A stretch of 64,000 nt of DNA from Streptomyces sp. WAC08241 (GCA_007858575.1 CP042279.1:4962501-5026500); one strand, 5' to 3'. Counted from the stretch's first letter, positions 48,245-57,702 are shown. Notes: a model not told the origin generated them from the sequence alone. A program made the numbers and translations.

Positions 48245-48383
48245 TCTACCGGTACGGGTTGTCGTCGTTGCAGCCCGGGACGGCTCCCTTCGGACAGCAC
48301 CTCCAGGTCGTCCAGGAGGATCACTCCCTCAGGCTCCTCCAGGACTGGCAGTCGGGGCTGATTTCCACCATGACAGCGGTCAT
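48245..48383 (-). CDS. Candidate RiPP precursor peptide
   Basis: ATG 48383 overlaps the radical SAM stop (ATGA). As printed it reads MTAVMVEISPDCQSWRSLRE and stops at 48321; the same frame then reaches CCPKGAVPGCNDDNPYR and a TAG at 48245, just before the terminator. Between them the next frame reads VILLDDLEVLSEG, a typical leader-like stretch. One base missing in GGG near 48326 and two in GGG near 48286 would give a single ~46-residue peptide ending LSEGGAVPGCNDDNPYR. That net-zero repair is inference. The leader/core split at GG and a short Cys/Asn/Asp/Tyr core fit a modified peptide. Confidence 0.5.
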
Positions 48384-49494
48384 GACGCTTCCTCGCTTCC
48401 GTGTTGGCAGTAGGTGTTCAGTGGTGCCTTCGCCTCCTGGTAGGCCTTGGCGAGCGGTCGGCAGACCCGGCAGGTGCCGGAGAGCGGCAGCCGCCGCAGC
48501 CACCGGTGCGAAGCATCTGGGCATCGGCGATGCCGGGCAGACGGAGGAGTCCGTCCAGGCCCTCGGACATGAGGTCGACGGGGTTCTCGCGGCCGACCTT
48601 GCACATGGTCGCCAGGCCGTGCGGGTCGACGTGGAAGAAGGTGTGGCCGGCGGGGCAGCCCTTGAAGACGCTGGTCTTGTCCAGGAATCCGGGCGCCTGC
48701 GCGGCCAGCGGTTCGGGCGTGCCGGTGTAGGTGGGGAGATCGTGCCGTACTCCTGGTGGCTCGCCCCGTACCGCTCGGCGAGGGCGCGCATGGCGTCCAG
48801 CTCGTGGGCGTTGTGCCGGGTGATGATCAGCGCCAGTTCCAGCGCGATGCCGGCCTCGCGCGCCGCGGCGAGCCCCTTCTCGACTAGCCTGAGCGCTCCC
48901 GACTTGCGGGTGAGCGAGTCGAAGCTGTCCGGGGTCGCCCCGTAGAGGGAGACGGTCACCTTGTGCGGTGGCAGGTCGCGCAGGAGGCCGATGATCTCGG
49001 GACGGTGGAGCCGAGAACCGTTGGTCAGGATCTCGATCAGCATCCCGGAGCGGTGAGCGAGTGTGTACGCGTCCACGAAGTCCCGGTCGATCAGCGGCTC
49101 ACCGCCGGTGAACTGGAGCCACAGCACCCCGGCATCCCGCAGCAGGTACAGGAGCCGGACCTTGTCCGGCCAGGGCAGCCCTCGAACTTCAGCTCCGCGA
49201 GGTAGCAGTGCTCGCAGTTGAAGTTGCAGCCCTTGTTGATCTCGTACGTGGCCCGGCCGTAGCCGAGGCGGGTGCCGGAGCGGACGAGAACGGCGTCCCG
49301 CATCACCGCGCCCGCCAGGTCCACCTTCCAGGCCGTACGGGCGTGGTCGAGGAGCCAGGTCGGCGGAGGGCTGCTGCTCCCGGCGATCGAGGCCAGCTCT
49401 TCGTACAGTGTCCGGGGATGCGCATGCCACCCTTGGAGCCGGGGCGGGCGATCAGGAACGTTCCGTTGTACGGGCTCGCGATCAGGTGGTGCAC
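48380..49494 (-). CDS. Radical SAM/SPASM-type peptide maturase
   Basis: About 370 residues. GTG 49494 (VHHLIASPYNGTFLIARPGS) has GGAGGAG six bases upstream. Fe-S motif YEINKGCNFNCEHCYLAEL (CxxxCxxC); LWLQFTGGEPLIDRDFVDAY (GGEP), MLIEILTNGSRL, KVTVSLYGATPDSFDSLTRK, LELALIITRHNAHELDAMRA; the C-terminus holds many cysteines (CPAGHTFFHVDP, TMCKVGREN, GGCGGCR, GTCRVCRPLA, TYCQHGSEE), an auxiliary-cluster SPASM/twitch region. Frame breaks near 49415, 49180, 48738 and 48495. Such enzymes make C-C, C-S or epimerised links in ribosomal peptides; the overlapping small ORF is the likely substrate. Confidence 0.85.
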
Positions 49495-49810
49495 AGGGTC
49501 TCCTCCGGGCGTCTTCCCAGGTGTGCTGCTTGGCGTGGCCGGCGAACAGACAGCAGCCCTCACTGCCAGGACCCGAGGCGGCCACCGGGCAGTCCGGCAG
49601 CACGACGGGCTCTGCTTCGCCCGTCCCGCACCAGCGGAGCCACAGGGCGGTCCCGTACGGGCCGGTGTCGCTCAGGAGACCGAAGTGGTCACCGTCCTCG
49701 TGCACGGACAGTTGGCACTGCACCTCCCTGTCGACGTGATCGACGGTCGGCTTCTCCCGGGCTTCCCGCAGCAGGTCCAGGGGCACCCGGCGCCAGTGCG
49801 CGCACCGCAT
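49482..49810 (-). CDS. Small Cys/His-containing protein of the radical SAM operon
   Basis: About 108 residues: MRCAHWRRVPLDLLREAREK, VDREVQCQLSVHEDGDHFGL, GPYGTALWLRWCGTGEAEPV, CCLFAGHAKQHTWED. The CQLSVHEDGDHFG and FAGHAKQHTWE pieces suggest a His/Cys metal site. A break near 49510 leaves the end uncertain; with one base restored it finishes EETLCTT at TGA 49482, overlapping the radical SAM start by 13 bp. Start ATG 49810 overlaps the previous stop (TGATG). Partner or recognition protein of the maturase is possible. Confidence 0.5.
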
Positions 49811-50004
49811 CACGACACCACCCAGAGGGACGCGGCAGAGTCCCGCTCCGCACATCGGCGACAGGCACACGGCGGAAAACGGCCGGGGTTGTCCGGGAGC
49901 ACCGGATCGTTGCCCACCCGCACCTCCTTGAGGGGTCCCCACGTCCGGCCGGAGTCGTGCGAGACCCGCAGCGTCATCCGTACGTCGTCCTGTCCGTTCG
50001 CCAT
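49810..50004 (-). CDS. Small conserved protein at the head of the radical SAM operon
   Basis: 64 residues from MANGQDDVRMTLRVSHDSGR; ATG 50016 would add MLLV. Continues TWGPLKEVRVGNDPVLPDNP, GRFPPCACRRCAERD, with a C-A-C-x2-C cluster suited to zinc. I have seen similar short proteins in Streptomyces but know no function. First gene after the palindrome that separates this operon from the divergent regulator. Confidence 0.6.
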   Translation of the reverse strand: MANGQDDVRMTLRVSHDSGRTWGPLKEVRVGNDPVLPDNPGRFPPCACRRCAERDSAASLWVVS

Positions 50005-50051
50005 GACCAGGAGCATCGCGATCCGCGCAGTGGCCCAGAAAGGCCAAGCGG

Positions 50052-50070
50052 GTTACCCAACTTGGGTAAC
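50052..50070. promoter_or_regulatory. 19-bp palindrome between the peptide operon and its regulator
   Basis: GTTACCCAA-C-TTGGGTAAC is a perfect 9-bp dyad, 48 bp from the small-protein start on the minus strand and 41 bp before the regulator on the plus strand. A -35-like TTGACA (50082-50087) for the regulator follows. Good candidate for control of both directions. Confidence 0.6.
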
Positions 50071-50110
50071 ATCACCGGCGGTTGACAAAGAGTGGCGATC
50101 CGTAGTCCTC

Positions 50111-51469
50111 ATGCCGGAGCGTGCCGATGCCCGAGCCCTCTCGCTCAAGGAACTCCCCGTCAGCCTGCTGACGGATCCGGTGATGATCGAGGCATGCCAG
50201 GCCAGAGACTTCGGCCGCGTCTTTCAGATGGTCAAGACACGAGCGGGCATCTACCCGTCGATGATCGCTCGACGCTGTGACCTGACACCCAGCCGTGTCG
50301 GCGAGGTGATCGACGGGCGGCGGCAACTGCTGCACATGGACGTGATCGAGCGCATCTCGGACGGCCTGCGCATCCCCGGACACATGCTCGGACTGGCCCG
50401 GCGAACGTGGGAGACACCGCAGAACCTGACCGTCACACCACATGAGCCCACCGAAGCGGCGTCGTCCGCTGACGCACAGTTGGCCGCGGGTTACCCGGGA
50501 CGGACGTGGACAGCATCCTCGCCCTGGCGGCTGAACGGGACCTCAGCCCGTCGACACTGAACGCGTTGCACTCGTCGATCGCGGACTACTGGCGCCGGGA
50601 CGACGAACACGGCGGCGAGACCTTGCGGCCGGCGGTCGTCGGTCAGCTCCGCTACGTCATCGGTCTCCTCAAGGAGGAGCGCTCCTCGCCCATGCGGGAC
50701 GGCCTGCACGGCATCGCCGCCGAGCTGGCCCGGCTCACCGGATGGACGTACTTCGACGCCTGCCAGTACCACCAGGCGCGGGCCTATTTCACCGAGGCCC
50801 TCGGCTGGCCAAGGCGGTCGACGACCACCAGTTCATGGCCAACGTACTCGCCTGCATGAGTCTCCAGGCCACCTACCAGGACAAACCCGGGGACGCCTCG
50901 CCCTCGTCGCGGCCGCTCAGGACCAGGCCCGGGCCGCCGCGGGAACGACGACGCGCGTCCTGTCCATGCTCGCGATGCGCGAAGCCTTCGCCCACGCCAC
51001 CCTCGGAAACCGCGGTGCCACCCACACCGCGATCTCGGAAGCCCACACCTACTTCGGACGGATCCGCACCGACGACCCGGACCCGGCATGGGTGACGTAC
51101 TTCGACGAGACGAAGCTGGTCGTGGACACCGGCATCGCACACGGCCGCCTGGGCGAAGCCGCCCTCGCCGAACCCCTGATCGCGGACGCCTTACGTCGGG
51201 AACATGCGACGAACCACCGAGGCCGCGCCTTCCACGCCTTCTGGCTCGCCCGCACCCAGCTCCAGCGCGGCAAGCTCGACGAGGCATGCCATACGGCTAT
51301 GGAAGCCCTGGTCCCGGCGGCGGCCATCAGCTCGCAACGAGTCGCCGGCCACCTCCGTGAGTTCTACGAGCAACTGGAACCCTTCCGCCGGGAACCGGCC
51401 GCGGTGGCGTTCGAGTCCCGACTCCGGGAAGTGCTGCCCCGCCAGGTCAGCGGATCGCCTCGTCCATGA
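50111..51469 (+). CDS. HTH/TPR regulator with an in-frame TTA codon
   Basis: About 450 residues. ATG 50111 (MPERADARALSLKELPVSLL). Helix-turn-helix FGRVFQMVKTRAGIYPSMIA, RRCDLTPSRVGEVIDGRRQL; TPR region GIAAELARLTGWTYFDACQY, HQARAYFTEALG, AHATLGNRGATHTAISEAHT, AFWLARTQLQRGKLDEACHT, REFYEQLEPFRREPAAVAF. Leucine codon TTA at 51191-51193, so full synthesis should depend on the bldA tRNA and be tied to development. Frame breaks near 50497, 50807 and 50897. Probable pathway-specific regulator of the divergent radical SAM operon. Its stop overlaps the NUDIX gene tail by 23 bp. Confidence 0.8.
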
Positions 51470-51978
51470 GCACGTAGAGCAGCCCGACGAGGGAGCCGCT
51501 GCTGACGATCTCGCGCCGGTCGATCATGCCCCGCACGTCGGCCAGCGGGATCCACTCGACCCGGTCCGACTCGTTCTTCTCGGTCGGCGGCCCTCGTACG
51601 TCGCCCCGTCGGCCCGGAAGACGTGGTGCTGGGAGTCGGTGATGCCGTTGGCCGGCTCGGCGTAGATCAACGGCTTGATCGGACCGGGCCGCCACCCGGT
51701 CTCCTCCAGCACCTCACGCGCGGCCGCCTCGGCGGGGTCTCACCCACCTCGACCAGGCCCATCGGCAGCTCCCACGCCCAAGCGTCCGTGATGAAACGGT
51801 GCCGCCACATCATCAGCACCTCACGCCGCTCGTTGACCACGGCCGCCACGGCCAGGTGCCGGAGCTTGACGACGTGGTGCTCCCAGCGGTTCCCGTCCGG
51901 GGTCTCGATGTCGGTGAGCCACACGTTCACCCAGGCGTTCTCGTAGATCGGACGTTCCCCGTGGATCTTCCACTGCAT
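51447..51978 (-). CDS. NUDIX hydrolase
   Basis: About 178 residues. MQWKIHGERPIYENAWVNVW start, VVKLRHLAVAAVVNERREVL, and a Nudix box GLVEVGETPAEAAAREVLEE-TGW after repair (Gx5Ex7REUxEExGU). ADP-ribose pyrophosphatase-like by the N-terminus. Frame breaks near 51740 and 51590. ATG 51978. Neighbour of the peptide locus, maybe by chance. Confidence 0.85.
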
Positions 51979-52186
51979 CGCTGCGGCCCCTCTCGATCGG
52001 CCTCCAGGATCGCAGAACCACCTCTAGATTCCGCTAGGTTCAGCTACATTTCGCGTCAGGGTGACGAATACTGACACCCCCGCCTCCACCTTCTCAGCAC
52101 GCCTGCCCCTTGGCCCGGGTCTCTGTCAGTGGCCGCTGTTAGCGTCCAGCCGTTCCGGAAGAGCTGCGTGGGGAGGGGCCCGCCTT

Positions 52187-52629
52187 ATGGGTGCGTCGGG
52201 GTGGGACTACACGGTGCCGTATCAGGAGGATCTCGTCGGGGCGTTCGACGCGCTGCGGCGGAAGGTCTTCGAGGAGCGGGAGTACTACTGGGGCCCGGGC
52301 GGTGACTGGTGTCCGGAGGAAGAGCGGCTGCCGTGGCCCGAGACCGAGGAGGAGCTGTGGGAGCACGAGCTCGTGCAGCAGGACGGGACCCACTCGATCC
52401 TCGACATCTTCCGGATCATCGGGCCGGACGAGAAGCCGGACTACTCCACGATGAAGCAGGTGACCGAAGAAGAGGCGCTGCGCGTCCTGGGCGCGCGGAA
52501 GCTCACCCGGGCACACGTGCCGAGGTTCGGGGAGTTCGACCACTGGCGTTGGTACGGGCGGTGTGCCGTGCTCCACGACGACCGGGGAAGCCGCAGGAGA
52601 TCTGCTTCTGGGGTTTCTCCGGAGACTGA
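52187..52629 (+). CDS. Conserved actinobacterial protein of unknown function
   Basis: About 147 residues. MGASGWDYTVPYQEDLVGAF, DALRRKVFEEREYYW, ELVQQDGTHSILDIFRIIG, EEALRVLGARKLTRAHV, GRCAVLHDD and the terminal EICFWGFSGD. Acidic, aromatic-rich, soluble, no catalytic motif visible. GGGAGGGG precedes ATG 52187. One frame break near 52587. I recognise the family as recurrent in Streptomyces but not its job. Confidence 0.7.
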
Positions 52630-52812
52630 GTCGGCCCAGTGGATCAGGTGTGGACCGGTCGGGGCGGCGATGGACGGGGGCGAGCGGGGCAGACACGTGC
52701 GGCAGGGGCTTCCCGCAGCGCCCTCTTGAAACCGTCGTGGACGCGGTGTCCGGGGCGTGCGCCGACCGCCACCGCGACCGGCCCCTTCCGGCGGGCACCG
52801 CGTCGTACGTCC

Positions 52813-55112
52813 TCACCCCTTCGCGGCCGCCGCCGCCAACGCCCGCCCCGTCAACGAGTCCTCCCGCCCCGCCAGTTCGGCCGGTGGGCCGGCGAAGAGC
52901 AGGCGGCCGCCGTCCGCGCCGGCGCCCGGTCCGATGTCGATGACGTGGTCGGCCCGGGCGACGACGCGGAGGTTGTGCTCGACCACGACGAGGGTCGCGC
53001 CCGCGTCCACGAGGTCGGCGAAGAGCACGTCGAGGCGTTCCACGTCGCTGGGGTGGAGGCCGGTCGTCGGTTCGTCGAGGACGATCCGCTCCTCCGCGAA
53101 GCCGGTGGAGGCGGAGGCGGCGCTGAGGTGCCGGGCGAGCAGCAGGCGCTGCTTCTCGCCGCCGGAGAGGGTGTCGAGCGACTGCCCGACGGCGGTGTAG
53201 CCGAGCCCGACGCGCTCCAGCCACCGCAGCGGTTCCGCGATGCCGGGGCGGTCGGCGAAGAGTTCGGCCACGGGCCCCGCCGCCATCCGCAGGACGTCGG
53301 CGATCGTGTGGCCGTCCAGCTCCGCCTTCAGGGCCGTGGGGTTGAAGCGTTCGCCCCGCAGGCGTCGCAGGGGTGGCGACGTCGTCCAGGAAGGCGAGTT
53401 CGGTGGTGATGTGGCCCTTGCCCCGGCAGGCGGGGCAGGCACCCTTGGAGTTGAAGCTGAACCAGGCCGGTTCGAGCCCGGACGCGGCGGCGAACGCCCC
53501 GCGGACGCCGTCGGCGACGCCGAGGACGCTCAGCGACATCGACCGCACGCCGCCCCGCAGGGATCCTGCCCCACCACCGTGAACTCGCGGTGCTGGCGCG
53601 GAAGTTCGTCGACGGCGAAGGAGCTCTTGCCGGAGCCGGCGACACCCGTGACGGCGGTGAGGACGCCGATCGGGACGTCGACGTCGAAGCCGGTGAGGTT
53701 GTGCGCCGAAGCGCCCGCGACCCGGACGTGGCCGCGCGGCGCACGGACCTCGCGCCGTAGCTCCAGCGGCGTCGAGAGCAGCCGCCCCGTGGTCGTGTCG
53801 CTCCCCGCAGCTCCTCCGGCGTCCCCTCGAACCGTACGAGCCCGCCGTCCGCGCCCGCGCCCGGCCCCATGTCGACGACGTGGTCGGCGACGCGGATCAC
53901 CTGGGGTGGTGCTCCACGACGAGCACGGTGTTGCCCGCGTCGCGCAGCTTCAGCAGGAGCTGGTTGAGGCGCTGCACGTCGGCGGGGTGGAGGCCGGAGG
54001 AGGGCTCGTCGAAGACGTACGTGATGTCGGTGAGGGCGCTGCCGAGGTGCCGGACGATCTTCACGCGCTGCGCCTCGCCGCCCGAGAGCGTCGACGACTC
54101 GCGGTCGAGCGAGAGGTAGCCGAGCCCGACCGAGAGCAGCGCGTCGAGGGTGCGGCGGATCCCGGCGAGCGCGGGCGCCACGCGCGGATCGTCGAAGTCC
54201 TCCAGTACGCGGCGGAGTTCGGCCACCGACATCGCCGACCAGTCCACGATCGACCGCCCGTCGACCAGGCTGGCGCGGGCGGCCTCGTTGAGGCGGGCGC
54301 CGCCGCAGGCGGGGCAGACGCGGTGCGTGGTGAGGCGCCCAGCTCCTCGTGGACCTGCGGGGAGATCTTGGCCGGGCGGTTCTTCACGTACACGTCGCGC
54401 ATCCGCGTGACGACGCCGTCGAAGCGGGCGGTCTTGGGGAAGCGCGGGTCCGGATCGGGCAGCTTCATCTGGTCGGCGTACAGGAAGAGGTCCTCTCCTC
54501 CTCCGTGTAGTCCTTCAGCGGCTTCTTCCGGTCGAAGAGGCCGCAGTAGGCGAAGCGCTTCCAGCGGTAGACGCCGGGCCGGAACTGGCTGAACCGCACG
54601 GGCCCTTCGTCGATGTTCTTCTCGGGGTCGATCAGCTCGTCGACGTCGATGTCGACGACGGTGCCGAGCCCCTCGCAGGCGGGGCACATGCCCGTCGGGT
54701 CGTTGAAGGAGTACGCGGGCGAGTACCCGGCGGAGGGCTCGCCGATCCGGGAGAACACGAGCCGGAGCAGCGGGGCGATGTCGGAGGCCGTGGCGACGGT
54801 GGACCGGGCGTTCCCGGTGAAACGGCGCTGGTCGATGATGGCGGTGAAGGTGAGCCCGCTCATCGACTGCACCTCGGGCGCCGGCATGTGCGGGAGCCGG
54901 TTCCGTACGAAAGAGGGGTACGAGTCGTTCACGAGGCGCTGCGCCTCGGCGGCGACGGTGTCGAGCACGAGCGACGACTTGCCGGACCCGGAGACGCCGG
55001 TGACGACCGTCAGGGCCTTCTTCGGCAGGTCGACGGAGACGTTCCTGAGGTTGTTGGCGGCCGCTCCCACGACACGGATGACGGATGCGTCGGGTTCGTT
55101 ACGGGCGTTCAT
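52813..55112 (-). CDS. UvrA-like ABC protein (DrrC-type excinuclease subunit A paralogue)
   Basis: About 765 residues, shorter than UvrA (~950) as usual for the drug-resistance class. Two ATPase halves: LTVVTGVSGSGKSSLVLDTV and LTAVTGVAGSGKSSFAVDEL (Walker A), STLSGGEAQRVKIVRHLGSA and DTLSGGEKQRLLLARHLSAA (signatures), YVFDEPSSGLHPADVQRLNQ and IVLDEPTTGLHPSDVERLDV (Walker B). Zinc motifs CPACEGLG, CPACGGARL, CPACRGKGH and CDACGGE. Start MNARNEPDAS (ATG 55112); MAP codons upstream are alternatives. Frame breaks near 54495, 54330, 53905, 53808, 53560 and 53365. Likely removes DNA-bound drugs or acts in repair. Confidence 0.9.
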
Positions 55113-55412
55113 GGGCGCCATCATGAGGGGCGGGCCCCGGGGAAGGGCGCCGCGCGCACCGCGCTGTGAGGGCCGCAAGAAAATCACCCCTCACGGAGTC
55201 CGTACGACGAGCGGCGAGCGGCCCGCACCTCCGCCAGGTGTGCGAGCCGCTCGCCCTGCTTCACCGGGCCCGTGGTACGGGGAAACCACAGGCCCGGCGT
55301 TCTGGAGCGGTCCCACGCGCTCTCCCTCCGTGTGCCCGGGAGGGCGGACGGCATGCGCGCCGCACCAGGAAGTTTTCCCACCGGCCCGCACCCCTCTCCC
55401 TCCCGGCCGCCC
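55113..55412. other. Leader region with two large hairpins
   Basis: No gene. GGCGAGCGGC/GCCGCTCGCC (55213-55222, 55246-55255) with an inner GCACCT/AGGTG stem, and CCGGGCC-c-GTGGT/ACCAC-a-GGCCCGG (55264-55276, 55285-55297). They lie between the DUF1272 stop and the UvrA-like start, both on the minus strand, so they may terminate the first transcript or attenuate the second. Confidence 0.55.
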
Positions 55413-55597
55413 CTACCCCGCGGCGAAGCGGCGCGGTCGCGGGACGAGCTCGCCCCCGCAGTTGGGGCAGATGCTCCCCACGGCGTCGGCGCACGGCACG
55501 CAGAAGCTGCACTCGTACGAACAGATCCGCGCGAGCCCGTCCAGGGCAGGACCGCCACCCGACACCGCTCGCACCGGTCACGCATCTCCAGGGCCAC
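55413..55597 (-). CDS. DUF1272 zinc-ribbon protein
   Basis: About 61 residues. GTG 55597 (VALEMRDRCERCRVAVLP) has GGGAGG upstream. Cysteine pairs: CERC, ICSYECSFCVPCAD, SICPNCGGELV; the family pattern MALEMR-CE-C...ICSYECTFC...CPNCGGEL is clear. One base is missing near 55545. Small zinc-binding protein of unknown role. Confidence 0.85.
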
Positions 55598-55740
55598 GGC
55601 GGCCTCCCTCTCTCGTACAGCCGGACACGTCCCCATCCTCGAAGCCGCACCCGGTCCCCGGAAACAGTCCGGCGGCCGAAGAGCGACGGAATCGGGCCAC
55701 CGCCCGCCACCGCGCCGTCCCCGTCCCCGTCTCCGCCCCC

Positions 55741-55770
55741 TTGACCTTCGAGCCGGGTGGAAGGTTTACG
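55741..55770 (+). promoter_or_regulatory. MerR-type autoregulated promoter
   Basis: TTGACC (-35) and a TTTACG-like -10 are about 18-19 bp apart, with the dyad ACCTTC...GAAGGT (55744-55749, 55760-55765) in the overlong spacer, the hallmark of MerR-activated promoters. It is 10 bp before the MerR start. Confidence 0.6.
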
Positions 55771-55779
55771 GTCGACGGC

Positions 55780-56576
55780 ATGACCTCCATGCGGATCTCC
55801 CGGCTGGCCGAGCGGAGCGGGGTGCCGGCCACGACCCTGCGCTTCTACGAGGACAAGGGGCTGCTGCCCGCCGACCGGACGCCCGCCGGGTACCGGGTGT
55901 ACGGCGAGGACGCCCTGGCCCGTCTGTCCTTCATCGACGCGGCCAAACACCTGGGGCTGCCGCTGGAGGAGATCGGCGAGCTGCTGCGGGTGTGGGAGGC
56001 CGGCGCCTGCCGGGACGTGAAGGCGGACCTGCGGCCGCGGATCGCCGCCCGGCTCGCCGAGGCCGAGGCCCGTACCGCCGAACTGGCCGCGTTCACCGCC
56101 TCGCTCCACGGGGCGCTCGCACACCTGGACGCGCTGCCCGACCGCGCGGGCCGGTGCGACCCGGAATGCGGCTTCTCTCCCCGGCTCCGTCCCCGACTCC
56201 GGCTCCGTCCCCGACTCCGGCTCCGTCCCCGACTCCGTCTCCGGCGCCGACCCCGCCCCCGCCCCCGACCCCGGGAGACGAGTCCCCGGCCGCCAGGGAG
56301 GCCGAGCGGTGGCGTACGGCACCGGTGGCCTGCTCGCTCACCGGCGCGGACGTGCACGAGCGCGCCGCCCGGTGGCGCGAGGCGGTCGACGGCGCCACCC
56401 GGGCCGAGGTGCCCGAGGGCCTGCGGCTGACCCTGCCCGCCGACCGGGCCGTACGCGTCGCCGAGCTGGCCGCCGCGGAACAGCGCTGCTGCCCGTTCTT
56501 CGACTTCCGCCTCCACCTCGACGGCCCGGTCCTCCACCTGGAGGTCCGGGCCCCGCCGAGGGCCGGGCGCTGCTGA
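55780..56576 (+). CDS. MerR-family regulator with Pro-rich linker and C-terminal domain
   Basis: ATG 55780. MRISRLAERSGVPATTLRFY, EDKGLLPADRTPAGYRVYGE, LGLPLEEIGELLRVWEAGAC, AHLDALPDRAGRCDPECGF: a heavy-metal-type MerR core with Cys residues (ACRD, CDPEC). After a SPTPAPSPTP linker comes TAPVACSLTGADVHERAARW, LTLPADRAVRVAELAAAEQR, CCPFFDFRLHLDG. The last block is like the MerB/ArsR-associated 'CCPFF' sequences of mercury or arsenic proteins. Frame breaks near 56182, 56290 and 56557; the stop is uncertain. Metal or metalloid sensing is likely. Confidence 0.7.
56181..56234. repeat. Three 18-bp tandem repeats in the MerR linker
   Basis: CCGGCTCCGTCCCCGACT three times, coding the Ala-Pro-Ser-Pro-Thr-Pro linker. 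Confidence 0.9.
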
Positions 56577-56636
56577 CCGACCTCTTCGCCCCCGCCCCCC
56601 GACCACCGCACTCGCCCCCGTCAGAAAGTCCTCACC

Positions 56637-56971
56637 GTGCTCGTCGCCCGCTCCCTCGCCCTGTTCGCCGTCGCCGCCCTGTTCGAGATCGGAGGCGCCT
56701 GGCTGGTCTGGCAGGGCATCCGCGAGCACAAGGGCTGGATCTGGATCGGCGCCGGCGTCGTCGCGCTCGGCGTGTACGGCGTGGTGGCCACCTCCAGAAC
56801 GACGAGAACTTCGGCCGCGTCCTGGCCGCGTACGGCGGGATCTTCGTCGCCGGGTCGATCGCCTGGGGCATGGCCGCCGACGGCTACCGCCCGGACCGCT
56901 TCGACGTCATCGGCGCGCTGGTCTGCCTGGCGGGGATGGCCGTGATCATGTACGCCCCGCGCGGCCACTGA
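56637..56971 (+). CDS. YnfA/UPF0060 small membrane protein
   Basis: 110 residues, four spans. Start GTG 56637 (VLVARSLALFAVAALFEIGG), then AWLVWQGIREHKGWIWIGAG, YGVVATFQNDENFGRVLAAY, GGIFVAGSIAWGMAADGYRP, DVIGALVCLAGMAVIMYAPR; the E-G-A-W and QP/QNDENFGR-AYGG signatures define the family, SMR-superfamily relatives. One missing base near 56793. Follows the MerR gene and may be its target efflux protein. Confidence 0.9.
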
Positions 56972-57021
56972 ACCCCGCGTTCCCGCGTTCCCGCGTACCC
57001 GCCGCTGGATAGCGTGCGGTC

Positions 57022-57599
57022 ATGACGACGACGGGGAAGGAACGGGTCCTGTACCGGCAGGGCACCGGGTTCTGGCGGATGACGGCGAAGTGGGCCCTGG
57101 TCTTCGGGGCCCTGTACCTCCTGGACGGCGGACTGCTCCGCTCGTGGGGCGACGCCCTGGTCTGGCCGCTGATCGGGATCCTGCTGTGGGTGCCGTTCGG
57201 GATCGGCGTGGTCTGGTACCCGAGGAAGGACCAGAAGGTCGTACTGACCACGCACGAGCTGCGCGTACGGCGCAGGCGGCTGCCGATGGACCGGATCAAC
57301 CTGCTGCACGTGGCACGGTTGTGGTTGGAGGGCCGGTCGACCGCGGACGACCGTCCCGTACGGAATGGCCCCGGTCCGACCGGGTGGTCTGGGTGCCGCT
57401 GCACGACGGCCGCGCCTACGGCGTGGAGTTCCGCGACCCGGCCGCGTTCGCCAGGGCCTTCGGGGACTTCGCGGTCACGACGTGCGGCGGCCCTGAGGCC
57501 GTCCGGGCCGCGATCACCCCTTACCCGGACCCGCGCCCGATGCGGTCCCGCCCGGCCGACGGCGGGTCCTGGGCGGACCTCTTGGACCTGTTCGACTGA
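57022..57599 (+). CDS. Membrane protein with PH-like domain
   Basis: About 192 residues. MTTTGKERVLYRQGTGFWRM, two hydrophobic segments (WALVFGALYLLDGGLL; LVWPLIGILLWVPFGIGVVW), then VVLTTHELRVRRRRLPMDRI, VVWVPLHDGRAYGVEFRDPA, AFARAFGDFAVT. Resembles DUF3093/bPH-type membrane proteins. Frame break near 57367. Function unknown. Confidence 0.7.
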
Positions 57600-57702
57600 G
57601 CGCCGGAAACGTACGGCCGTCCGGGTCGTACCGGTCGACAACTGGTCACTGTCCGTTCGGCGTTGCCCGGACGAGCCGGGGCACACCGTTGGCGTGAGGT
57701 GA

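Noticed and set aside
47317..51978. Toxin-antitoxin or phage defence module
   Set aside because: No toxin, nuclease or defence ATPase motif; the radical SAM/SPASM enzyme and small overlapping ORF fit peptide modification better.
55213..55297. Cobalamin or other known riboswitch before the UvrA-like gene
   Set aside because: No B12 box or other conserved aptamer core seen; only simple hairpins.
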